Assembly (NCBI GenBank): GCA_002336815.1
Contig: DDEU01000007.1
Span: forward strand, 1-6,210
Origin: Chitinophagaceae bacterium UBA1946
Lineage (GTDB): Bacteria; Bacteroidota; Bacteroidia; Chitinophagales; Chitinophagaceae
Direction of reading: 5' to 3'
DNA length: 6,210 bases
In this document: positions 1-5,383 of the stretch, piece by piece
Numbering within the stretch: position 1 is the first letter of the stretch
Layout: every line of letters begins with the position of its first letter
Position numbers and translations under genes: made by a program
The notes under the pieces: model-generated
What the model saw: the letters and a program-made list of their open reading frames with translations, nothing else
What the model was told of the DNA's origin: nothing
Database searches by the model: none

Positions 1-988
1 TATGGCTTCTTGCACTGTCGCCGGGTCCCATTTTTAAGGTGGGAAAAGGCATCAGGGCTTTATCAGACGTGGTTGGCGAACCGTAATAGCCCCGTCCTGA
101 TTTGGTACCAGCCTTCACCAGCACATGATCCAACGGAATGGAGGTCGACTTCATCCTGGTAGTTCTTGGTTTGAAATCACTTTTTAAATGTCGTTTCAGA
201 TCAGCCAGTATCTCGTCGAAACTGTACAACTCATTTACCCGTACATCGATCACAAATTTGCATTGTGATGGCACTACGTTGTGTTGTTTGTTCTCTGTTT
301 CAATAACGGTTACGGTGAGCCGTGATTCTCCAAGCAGTTCACTCACCTTATCAAATTTTTTATTCCTGATCCAGTTAATGTCCTCCACCGCCTTGTACAA
401 GGCATTCTCCCCTTCGTTCCTGGCGGCGTGCCCTGCCCTGCCCTGTGCGATGCAGTCGATCACCATTAAACCACGTTCTGCTACCGCCATCTCCAGTTTG
501 GTGGGTTCACCCACAATGCCATAATTGATCTGGCCCAGGTAAGGTAACACCAGTTCAATACCATTCACACCACTGATCTCTTCCTCGGCACTGGCCGCAA
601 ACACAACATTGTGCCTGGCACCTTCGATATTGTAAAAATGTAAAAAAGTAGCGATCAGCGAAACAAGGCAGCCGCCGGCATCATTGCTGCCAAGGCCAAA
701 GAGTTTACCATCTTTCACTACGGGGCTAAAAGGATCCATCGTGTAACCCTTGTTGGGCTTTACTGTATCGTGATGAGAATTGAGTAACACTGATGGTTTG
801 GCAGGATCATAATTTTTATTCCTGGCATAAATATTATTTCCCACTCTTGCATATTCAACGCCCCGTTCTTTAAAGAACTGCATCAATATTTCTGCTGTAT
901 CATTTTCTTCTTTGGAAAAAGATGGGGTTGCAATCAATTGTTTCAGCAAGGCTACCGCATCGGTATATATTGTTTGATCGAATGTCAT
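1..988 (-). CDS. argE: M20-family N-acylcitrulline deacylase (ArgE type), C-terminus cut off by window edge
   Basis: Zinc-dependent cytosolic amidohydrolase that should remove the N-acyl group (succinyl or acetyl) from N-acylcitrulline, giving citrulline for ArgG. 329 residues are visible, running off the left edge without a stop; I expect roughly 25-30 more. M20 landmarks that I translated: SHHDT with His72 and Asp74 (first metal ligand and its catalytic partner), GSNDAGG with bridging Asp103, AEEE with Glu136 as likely general base and Glu137 as metal ligand, GEPT with Glu161, lid-domain His187 in GRAGHAA, HNVVPSQC with a following DVR (residues 235-250), and GPGDSARSH ending at residue 329, the last metal-binding His. 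The ATG at 988 overlaps the argB stop as ATGA, which fixes the start and implies translational coupling. DapE (succinyl-diaminopimelate desuccinylase) is the related alternative; operon position after carbamoyltransferase and kinase favours the arginine role. Family call firm, acyl specificity inferred. Confidence 0.93.
   Translation of the reverse strand, partial: MTFDQTIYTDAVALLKQLIATPSFSKEENDTAEILMQFFKERGVEYARVGNNIYARNKNYDPAKPSVLLNSHHDTVKPNKGYTMDPFSPVVKDGKLFGLGSNDAGGCLVSLIATFLHFYNIEGARHNVVFAASAEEEISGVNGIELVLPYLGQINYGIVGEPTKLEMAVAERGLMVIDCIAQGRAGHAARNEGENALYKAVEDINWIRNKKFDKVSELLGESRLTVTVIETENKQHNVVPSQCKFVIDVRVNELYSFDEILADLKRHLKSDFKPRTTRMKSTSIPLDHVLVKAGTKSGRGYYGSPTTSDKALMPFPTLKMGPGDSARSH
985..988 (-). 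other. ATGA stop-start overlap joining argB and argE
   Basis: The ATG of argE (988-986) and the TGA of argB (987-985) share bases in a four-base ATGA. Such overlaps commonly allow a terminating ribosome to restart on the next gene, so the kinase and deacylase are probably translated in a linked ratio. The overlap is seen directly; the coupling is inferred. Confidence 0.85.
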
Positions 989-1773
989 TTTATTAAGGTT
1001 CCTTTTGTGGTAGCAGTTAAATTCTGCAGCAGGTCATCTGCATGGCCGATCAGCACTTCACTTACCCCGTTGTCTATTGCGGCGAAGGCATTGTCAATTT
1101 TGGGCAGTATGCCATCAAACAATTTCTTGTCTTCCAGCAGTTGGTTATACTTTTCTTTTGTAATAAGACTGATCACTGAATCCTCATCATTTATATCGGT
1201 TAAAATGCCGTTCTTCTCAAAGCAATAGATCAACCGTACATCATACAGCTCAGACAATGCAACGGCGAGTGAAGAAGCTATTGTATCAGCATTTGTATTT
1301 AATACGTGGCCGTTACCATCATGCGTAAGCGGCGCAATCACCGGGGTGATATTTTGTTGCAGCAAAGCGGCCAGCACAGCAGTATTTATCTCTCCTGTCT
1401 TTACATCTCCTACAAAACCGTAATCAACATCCCTGACCGGCCGCTTAACAGCAGGAATGATATTGGCGTCAGCCCCTGTCAATCCGATCGCATTGCAGTT
1501 CAATGATTGCAATTGCGCCACGATCTTTTTATTTACGAGTCCGCCATAAACCATCGTTACAAGGTCAATGGTAGCTTCATCAGTGATCCTTCGGCCATTG
1601 ATGTATTTTGATTCAATGCCCAGTTGGTCGCCGATCTTAGTAGCAATTTTGCCACCACCGTGGATCAAAACTTTCTTTGCATCGGCAGAAGCAAATAACG
1701 AAAGAAATTGCTGCAGTGCAACTGTGTTATCAATCACATTGCCACCGATCTTTATGACGAAAAGTTTATCCAT
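985..1773 (-). CDS. argB: N-acylglutamate kinase (acetyl- or succinylglutamate kinase)
   Basis: Amino-acid-kinase-fold enzyme that phosphorylates the gamma-carboxylate of N-acylglutamate with ATP, the second step of the pathway. It has 262 residues, a typical length for the short form. Visible motifs are KIGG with Lys8, the glycine-rich HGGGK loop (38-42), GRRITD (60-65) at the substrate site, LNTNADT (158-164) and the nucleotide/phosphoryl-site Lys225 in GILPK. The protein begins only seven residues before the catalytic lysine. It therefore lacks the N-terminal helix that known arginine-inhibited hexameric kinases use to assemble, so this enzyme is probably not the feedback-controlled step (inference). 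The ATG at 1773 is the natural start, 60 bp after the argF' stop, with no clear Shine-Dalgarno. Its TGA stop overlaps the next gene's ATG by four bases. If ArgF' is succinyl-specific, the true substrate here would be N-succinylglutamate. Confidence 0.95.
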   Translation of the reverse strand: MDKLFVIKIGGNVIDNTVALQQFLSLFASADAKKVLIHGGGKIATKIGDQLGIESKYINGRRITDEATIDLVTMVYGGLVNKKIVAQLQSLNCNAIGLTGADANIIPAVKRPVRDVDYGFVGDVKTGEINTAVLAALLQQNITPVIAPLTHDGNGHVLNTNADTIASSLAVALSELYDVRLIYCFEKNGILTDINDEDSVISLITKEKYNQLLEDKKLFDGILPKIDNAFAAIDNGVSEVLIGHADDLLQNLTATTKGTLIK

Positions 1774-1800
1774 GATGATATCTCAACCTTTTTCACAACC

Positions 1801-1834
1801 GCCAACGGGGCCAAAAGCCGCCGTCGGGGTTGGC
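1801..1834. repeat. GC-rich imperfect hairpin between argF' and argB
   Basis: This palindrome fills the upstream half of the 60-bp argF'-argB gap. GCCA (1801-1804) can pair with TGGC (1831-1834). Inside it, 1805-1811 pairs with 1817-1824 (seven base pairs with one bulged G at 1820) around a CAAAA loop at 1812-1816. It is clearly richer in G and C than the flanking sequence, and its outer arm reaches the last base of the argF' TAG stop. Read on the operon strand it is not followed by a T-run, so it does not look like an intrinsic terminator. It could protect the upstream mRNA, modulate argB expression, or be a REP-like dispersed palindrome. The pairing is seen; any function is unknown. Confidence 0.55.
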
Positions 1835-2796
1835 TATGCTTTCTTTAATATTTCACTTAATACTGCCTGCGCTGCCCACACCCTGTTACTGGCCTGCTGA
1901 GTTACAATGCTATTGTTACTGTCCAGTACTTCATCGCTTAATTCAACATTTCTTCTTACCGGAAGACAATGCATTACTTTGGCGTTGTTGGTCAATTTTA
2001 ATTTTTCTGTGGTGAGCATCCAGGAAGGATCGTTGGTATAGATTCTTCCGTAATCTTTAAACGTACTCCAGTTCTTTACATACACAAAATCGGCACCTTT
2101 CAACGCTTCTTCCTGGTTATGGGTGATAATAGCACCATTGGTGAATTGTTCATCCAGCTCATAATCTTCGGGATGTGTAATTACAAAATCGGCCTGTCCC
2201 CAAGCATTGATCCACTGAGCCGTGGAATTAGGAACACATTGTGGCAATGGCTTGATGTGCGGTGCCCAGGTAAGGACGATCTTTAATTTTGAATTTTGAA
2301 TTTTGAATTTTGAATTTTCTGTTATTGTTAAAATATCCGTCAACGACTGCAGCGGATGCAGTGTTGCGCTTTCCAAACTTACGATCGGCACACCGGAATA
2401 TTTCATAAAGGCATTCATCACCTCTTCGCTGTAATCATCTTCCTTATTTTTTAAAGAAGGAAAAGCACGGATACAAAGCATGTCAAAATAATTCCCGAGA
2501 ATGGGCGCTGCGTCTTTTACATGCTCCACCGTGTTACCACTCATGATGGCGCCCTCTTCAAACTCCATGGCCCATCCCTCCTTATCTACATTGAACACGA
2601 TCGCTTCCAACCCAAGATTGGCTGCAGCCACCTGTGTACTCAATCTTGTACGCAGGGAGGGATTTAGGAACAAGAGGCCGATGCGTTTGCCTGCGCCCAG
2701 CCTTTTGTCAGCAAAAGGATCTGCCTTGTACGCCAGCGCCTTTGCCACAAGTGCATCAATATTGGTTACGTCTTTTACAGAAATAAAATTTTTCAT
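1834..2796 (-). CDS. argF': N-acylornithine carbamoyltransferase, predicted N-succinylornithine type (ArgF')
   Basis: Transfers the carbamoyl group from carbamoyl phosphate to N-acylornithine, making N-acylcitrulline. It replaces ordinary ornithine carbamoyltransferase. It has 320 residues. Visible features are the carbamoyl-phosphate motif SLRTR (47-51), HPLQ (147-150), TWAPH (176-180) and HCLPVRRN (276-283), the last being the form I know from the acetyl/succinylornithine enzymes. In the loop that reads D-K/T-x-E-H in characterised relatives, this protein has GNTVEH with Val90. B. fragilis succinylornithine transcarbamylase has Pro90 and the Xanthomonas acetylornithine enzyme has Glu92 there, and Glu-to-Val/Pro/Ser is reported to switch specificity to succinyl. 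Succinyl preference is therefore predicted. Residues 160-171 (ENSKFKIQNSKL) are encoded by a 7-bp tandem repeat and lie in a loop before the conserved KIVLTWAPH strand. The ATG at 2796 shares a base with the argD stop. Confidence 0.93.
   Translation of the reverse strand: MKNFISVKDVTNIDALVAKALAYKADPFADKRLGAGKRIGLLFLNPSLRTRLSTQVAAANLGLEAIVFNVDKEGWAMEFEEGAIMSGNTVEHVKDAAPILGNYFDMLCIRAFPSLKNKEDDYSEEVMNAFMKYSGVPIVSLESATLHPLQSLTDILTITENSKFKIQNSKLKIVLTWAPHIKPLPQCVPNSTAQWINAWGQADFVITHPEDYELDEQFTNGAIITHNQEEALKGADFVYVKNWSTFKDYGRIYTNDPSWMLTTEKLKLTNNAKVMHCLPVRRNVELSDEVLDSNNSIVTQQASNRVWAAQAVLSEILKKA
2285..2318 (-). repeat. Heptanucleotide tandem repeat inside argF', translated in frame
   Basis: Period-7 array. 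On the plus strand the unit is AATTTTG, with four perfect copies (2285-2312) plus six bases of a fifth. On the coding strand the unit (CAAAATT in one phase) contains no stop in any frame, because seven and three are coprime and every frame reads the same cycle Q-N-S-K-F-K-I. It encodes ArgF' residues 160-171. Gain or loss of one or two units would shift the reading frame; three units would add or remove seven residues. I recall similar AATTC/AAA-rich arrays as common intergenic repeats in Bacteroidota. One inside an essential-pathway gene is unusual. Confidence 0.9.
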
Positions 2797-2798
2797 TA
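2794..2798 (-). other. TAATG stop-start junction joining argD and argF'
   Basis: The argD TAA (2798-2796) and the argF' ATG (2796-2794) share one base. This is a classic re-initiation arrangement, and it fixes the argF' start. No Shine-Dalgarno-like sequence is evident just upstream, so argF' translation may depend on ribosomes finishing argD. Coupling is inferred from the geometry. Confidence 0.85.
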
Positions 2799-3920
2799 AG
2801 CCAATTCTGTTTTGAGTGCTTGTAAAAAAATATCCGCTTCCGCTTTGGTAATATTCAATGCCGGTAACAACCTGATCACATTGGGTTTTGCTTCTCCGGT
2901 AAATATGTGGTGTTTGAATAACAAATTCTTTTTCATTTCTTTTAATTCTTCCGGCAATTCAATGCCGATCATCAAACCACGGCCACGGACCTCCTTTATT
3001 TTTGGCAATTGGTTTAGCTGCTCTATTAAATAGTTGCCGACTGCTGTGGCGTTGTTCATCAGATCATCCTGTTCGATGATTTCCAGCACCGCTAACGCTG
3101 CCGCACATGCCAAATGATTGCCGCCGAACGTGGTGCCCAGCATAAAATGTTTCGGCTGAATTTTTGGTGCAATGGAGATGCCAGCCACCGGGAAGCCATT
3201 GCCCATCCCCTTTGCCATGGTATAGATATCGGCATTTACGCCGCTAAAGTCATGCGAATAAAATTTACCGGACCGTCCGTAGCCGCATTGCACAGAATCA
3301 GCAATGAACACGGCGTTGTATTCATCACAAAGGCTCCTGATCTTTTGTAAAAAAGATTCCGAAGCTACATTGATGCCGCCCACGCCCTGTATGCCTTCAA
3401 TGATCACAGAGGATATCTCGTTTTGTTGAAACGCTTCTTGCAGCGCTGCTTCATCATTGAAGGGAAGAAAAATGATGTTGTCGGTCTGGTTGACCGGCGC
3501 CACAATATTAGGATTGTCTGTAGCCGCCACCGCCAGCGATGTACGGCCGTGAAAAGCTTTTTTAAAAGCAATTACTTTTTTTCTGCCATTGTAAAAAGAA
3601 GCCAGCTTTAGTGCATTTTCATTCGCTTCTGCTCCTGAACTGCACAGGAATAACTGGTAGTCTTCTTTGCCGGAAACACGGCCTAATTTTTCGGCCAGTT
3701 CTACCTGCAAAGGAATTTTGATTGAGTTGGAATAGAAGCCCACTTTGTGCAGTTGATCTTCTAACCGTTGTACATAATGCGGGTGTGTATGACCGATAGA
3801 GATCACCGCATGACCGCCATACATATCAAGATACTGCTGGCCTTTATCATCCCATACGTAAGAGCCTTGTGCCTTTACAATGGCAATATCATTGAGTGGA
3901 TATACGTCGAATAGTTTCAT
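2796..3920 (-). CDS. argD: N-acylornithine aminotransferase (PLP-dependent, class III)
   Basis: Class-III PLP aminotransferase that converts N-acylglutamate semialdehyde plus glutamate to N-acylornithine and 2-oxoglutarate. It has 374 residues from the ATG at 3920 (MKLFDVYPLN). The frame stays open to a TTG at 3962, but that extension merely translates a heptamer repeat (NPKPLTSH), so I reject it. Visible features are GGHAVISIGHTHP (35-47), the phosphate-binding SSGAEAN (94-100), FHGRT (123-127), PLP-nitrogen Asp208 in ADSVQCGYGRSG, the Schiff-base Lys237 in MAKGMGNGFP, GTTFGGN (262-268) and carboxylate-binding Arg350. Two motifs differ from the textbook form: EPxQGEGG is EGIQGVGG (175-182) and DEVQ is DSVQ (208-211). 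The first I believe is usual for Bacteroidota; the second I am less sure of. The ATG lies 22 bp after the four-helix-bundle gene, and the stop is fused to argF'. Confidence 0.95.
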   Translation of the reverse strand: MKLFDVYPLNDIAIVKAQGSYVWDDKGQQYLDMYGGHAVISIGHTHPHYVQRLEDQLHKVGFYSNSIKIPLQVELAEKLGRVSGKEDYQLFLCSSGAEANENALKLASFYNGRKKVIAFKKAFHGRTSLAVAATDNPNIVAPVNQTDNIIFLPFNDEAALQEAFQQNEISSVIIEGIQGVGGINVASESFLQKIRSLCDEYNAVFIADSVQCGYGRSGKFYSHDFSGVNADIYTMAKGMGNGFPVAGISIAPKIQPKHFMLGTTFGGNHLACAAALAVLEIIEQDDLMNNATAVGNYLIEQLNQLPKIKEVRGRGLMIGIELPEELKEMKKNLLFKHHIFTGEAKPNVIRLLPALNITKAEADIFLQALKTELA

Positions 3921-3931
3921 GATGAGATGTG

Positions 3932-3958
3932 AGGTTAAAGGTTTAGGGTTTAGGGTTT
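3932..3958 (-). repeat. Heptanucleotide array (AAACCCT) at the end of the four-helix-bundle gene
   Basis: Degenerate period-7 array of nearly four units. On the operon strand it reads AAACCCT, AAACCCT, AAACCTT, TAACCT. It spans the last codons and the TAA (3945-3943) of the four-helix-bundle gene and most of the short gap before argD. Three or more perfect units would place a TAA in every operon-strand frame, so such an array acts as a ready-made stop. Its likeness to a plant-type telomere unit (TTTAGGG) is coincidental given its length and setting. Confidence 0.8.
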
Positions 3959-4314
3959 CCAATTCTCAGAAACTTTAAAAATGAAATCAGCATCGCTCTC
4001 ACTTCATTTACCATCCTGTTGATAATTTCATATTCTGATGAGGTAATATATCCAAGTTCAAAAGCGGCATAGCAACAGTAATCAGTTTCATTTACAGATC
4101 CCAATGAATTGTCAAGAAAATGCGCAAAATCTTTATCAGTATATCTACCACATCCTTCTACAATATTCAACGGAACTGAAAGAGCTGCCCTGTTTAATTG
4201 TGAAACCATTTCGTATTTTTCTTCCTTCGGAAATTTAACCGCAATATTTTTTTTTACATGCAGGTACATTTCATGTGATTTCTTCCAAACATCCAGCTTT
4301 TTATAATCTCTCAT
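3943..4314 (-). CDS. Four-helix-bundle protein of the 23S rRNA intervening-sequence (IVP) family
   Basis: Small 123-residue protein of the family first found in insertions of 23S rRNA genes and later seen as free-standing genes, often many per genome. Biochemical function is not known; the solved members are all-helical oligomers. Recognisable family signatures in order are YKKLDVWKKSHE (4-15), FPKEEKYEMVSQL (28-40), RAALSVPLNIVEGCGR (42-57), TDKDFAHFLDNSLGSVNE (59-76) and the terminal helix VNEVRAMLISFLKFLR (102-117). No signal peptide or membrane segment is seen. It sits between argC and argD, where nothing in arginine synthesis requires it. It is flanked on both sides by heptamer tandem repeats, and its last residues (GNPKP) and stop codon come from one of them. 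This looks like an inserted cargo-like gene unit rather than a pathway member. It is intact, with an ATG start at 4314. Confidence 0.9.
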   Translation of the reverse strand: MRDYKKLDVWKKSHEMYLHVKKNIAVKFPKEEKYEMVSQLNRAALSVPLNIVEGCGRYTDKDFAHFLDNSLGSVNETDYCCYAAFELGYITSSEYEIINRMVNEVRAMLISFLKFLRIGNPKP

Positions 4315-4351
4315 AAAATAAATTATCTTACAGTTATAAATGCTTCTTCTG
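4315..4351 (-). other. AT-rich leader of the four-helix-bundle gene
   Basis: The stretch between the argC-side heptamer array and the ATG at 4314 is very AT-rich and has no Shine-Dalgarno-like GGAGG. An A/T-rich leader fits Bacteroidota translation initiation. I could not find a convincing Bacteroidota promoter (TTTG, spacer, TAnnTTTG) here, so an independent promoter for the gene is possible but unsupported. Confidence 0.3.
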
Positions 4352-4386
4352 CCTTACACCTTCTACCTTAAACCTTCCACCTTAAA
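4352..4386 (-). repeat. Heptanucleotide array (TNNAAGG) at the end of argC
   Basis: Five consecutive units with a 7-bp period. On the operon strand they read TTTAAGG, TGGAAGG, TTTAAGG, TAGAAGG and TGTAAGG: the AAGG core and first T are invariant and the two middle bases vary. The first unit supplies the TAA stop of argC (4384-4382). The rest lies in the 67-bp gap before the four-helix-bundle gene. The mixed unit sequence shows an old or diverged array rather than a freshly slipped one. Confidence 0.85.
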
Positions 4387-5383
4387 ACCCCGCCCCTTTC
4401 AACCTCAGCCCGGCCGTTTCTTCCAGGCCAAACAACAAATTCATATTCTGTACTGCCTGGCCACTGGCGCCTTTTAATAAATTGTCAATTGCCGAATGCA
4501 CTACGATGCGGTTGCCCGTTTTTTCTATATTGATCACTGCCTTGTTGCTGTTCACTACCTGCTTTAAAAAGATTGGCGATGTACTTACACTGGTAAATGG
4601 ATGATCGCTGTAAAAATTTTCGTAGAGGTTGTTGAGTTCATCTAAACTCAGTGAACACCTGGTCTGTGAACTGATAAAAATGCCCCTCGTAAAATCGCCC
4701 CGCCAGGGAACAAAATTAAAATCATCTTCGCCTAAAGGGTGGTTAAGGGACCCCGCATTAAGCTCATTAAGGCTTTGCAATATCTCTGCGTTGTGCTGGT
4801 GCGTTAGTGTTTTGTATGCCTGGATATTGTTGGCCCTCCAGCTGAAATGTGAGGTGGCAGAAAGACTTTGTCCGGCGCCTGTACTACCGGTGATGCCTGT
4901 AGTATAAACTTCCTGCAATAACCCGGCTTTTGCCAGTGGCAGCAAACCCAACTGGATGGCCGTTGCAAAACATCCCGGGTTGGCAATATTGACCGCCGCT
5001 TTTATTTTGTCTTTTTGCAATTCCGGTAAGCCATACACAAACTCCCTGGTACCCTGTTGTGCATCCTGCTGCAAACGAAAATCATTCGCCAGGTCAATGA
5101 CCTTTACAGAATCAGCGATGCTATTGTCTGCCAAAAATTTTTTAGAATCTCCATGCCCCAAACACAAAAACAATACATCAATATCATTTACCAGGTCAGC
5201 CCTAAAAAGCAATTCAGTTTCACCAATCAAATCCTGGTGTACCTGGTAAACGGGTTTGCCAGCATTGCTCTTGCTGTGAATAAAACTGATTGATGCGTTG
5301 GGATGATTGATGAGCAACCGTATCAATTCGCCGCCGGTATAACCAGCGCCTCCAATGATGCCGACTTTAATCGTGTTTTCCAT
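4382..5383 (-). CDS. argC: N-acyl-gamma-glutamyl-phosphate reductase
   Basis: NADPH-dependent reductase that converts N-acylglutamyl phosphate from ArgB to the semialdehyde used by ArgD. It has 333 residues, usual for the family. The dinucleotide-binding loop GIIGGAGYTGGEL (8-20) is at the N-terminus. The catalytic thiol is Cys138 in NIANPGCFATA, followed by GITGSTGAG (163-171) and the histidine pair His195/His197 in LTHQHNAEI. The C-terminal GASGQAVQNMNLLFG is the conserved family ending. The ATG at 5383 lies inside the end of argG (17-nt overlap), and the start is right because the Rossmann loop follows directly. The TAA stop at 4384-4382 falls within a heptamer repeat, and the last residues (LRLKGAGF) read normally up to it. 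As with ArgB, the acyl group cannot be read from this sequence alone. Confidence 0.96.
   Translation of the reverse strand: MENTIKVGIIGGAGYTGGELIRLLINHPNASISFIHSKSNAGKPVYQVHQDLIGETELLFRADLVNDIDVLFLCLGHGDSKKFLADNSIADSVKVIDLANDFRLQQDAQQGTREFVYGLPELQKDKIKAAVNIANPGCFATAIQLGLLPLAKAGLLQEVYTTGITGSTGAGQSLSATSHFSWRANNIQAYKTLTHQHNAEILQSLNELNAGSLNHPLGEDDFNFVPWRGDFTRGIFISSQTRCSLSLDELNNLYENFYSDHPFTSVSTSPIFLKQVVNSNKAVINIEKTGNRIVVHSAIDNLLKGASGQAVQNMNLLFGLEETAGLRLKGAGF
5367..5383 (-). other. 17-nt overlap of argG 3' end and argC 5' end
   Basis: The argC ATG (5383-5381) lies upstream of the argG TAA (5369-5367) in a different frame. Both reading frames show conserved family sequence close to the overlap, so it is genuine rather than a mis-called start. 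No Shine-Dalgarno-like motif precedes the ATG. Ribosomes ending argG are likely to start argC, which would link the two enzymes' synthesis. Confidence 0.8.

Noticed and set aside
138..524. Plus-strand open frame of 128 codons, and other plus-strand frames along the window
   Set aside because: They lie antisense to conserved arg genes, have no recognisable domains, and have the biased composition expected of shadow frames.
1801..1834. Rho-independent terminator between argF' and argB
   Set aside because: There is no T-run after the hairpin on the operon strand, and argB and argE follow directly as part of the same pathway.
2285..2318. CRISPR-like or phage attachment repeat
   Set aside because: Units are 7 bp and directly adjacent with no spacers, no cas genes and no integrase nearby.
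1834..2796. Ordinary ornithine carbamoyltransferase
   Set aside because: HCLPVRRN, the GNTVEH loop and overall similarity to B. fragilis ArgF' fit the N-acylornithine family, and a deacylase acting after carbamoylation is encoded two genes on.
3932..3958. Telomere-like TTTAGGG repeat implying eukaryotic DNA or a chromosome end
   Set aside because: Only about four degenerate units sit between bacterial operon genes; the match is coincidental.
3921..3962. Upstream TTG start for argD giving an N-terminal METLNPKPLTSHLI extension
   Set aside because: The extension is translated heptamer repeat, overlaps the four-helix-bundle gene, and the ATG at 3920 gives the normal ArgD start.
4804..4986. Second minus-strand frame of 60 codons within argC
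   Set aside because: It lies wholly inside argC in another frame, and argC is intact and conserved there.
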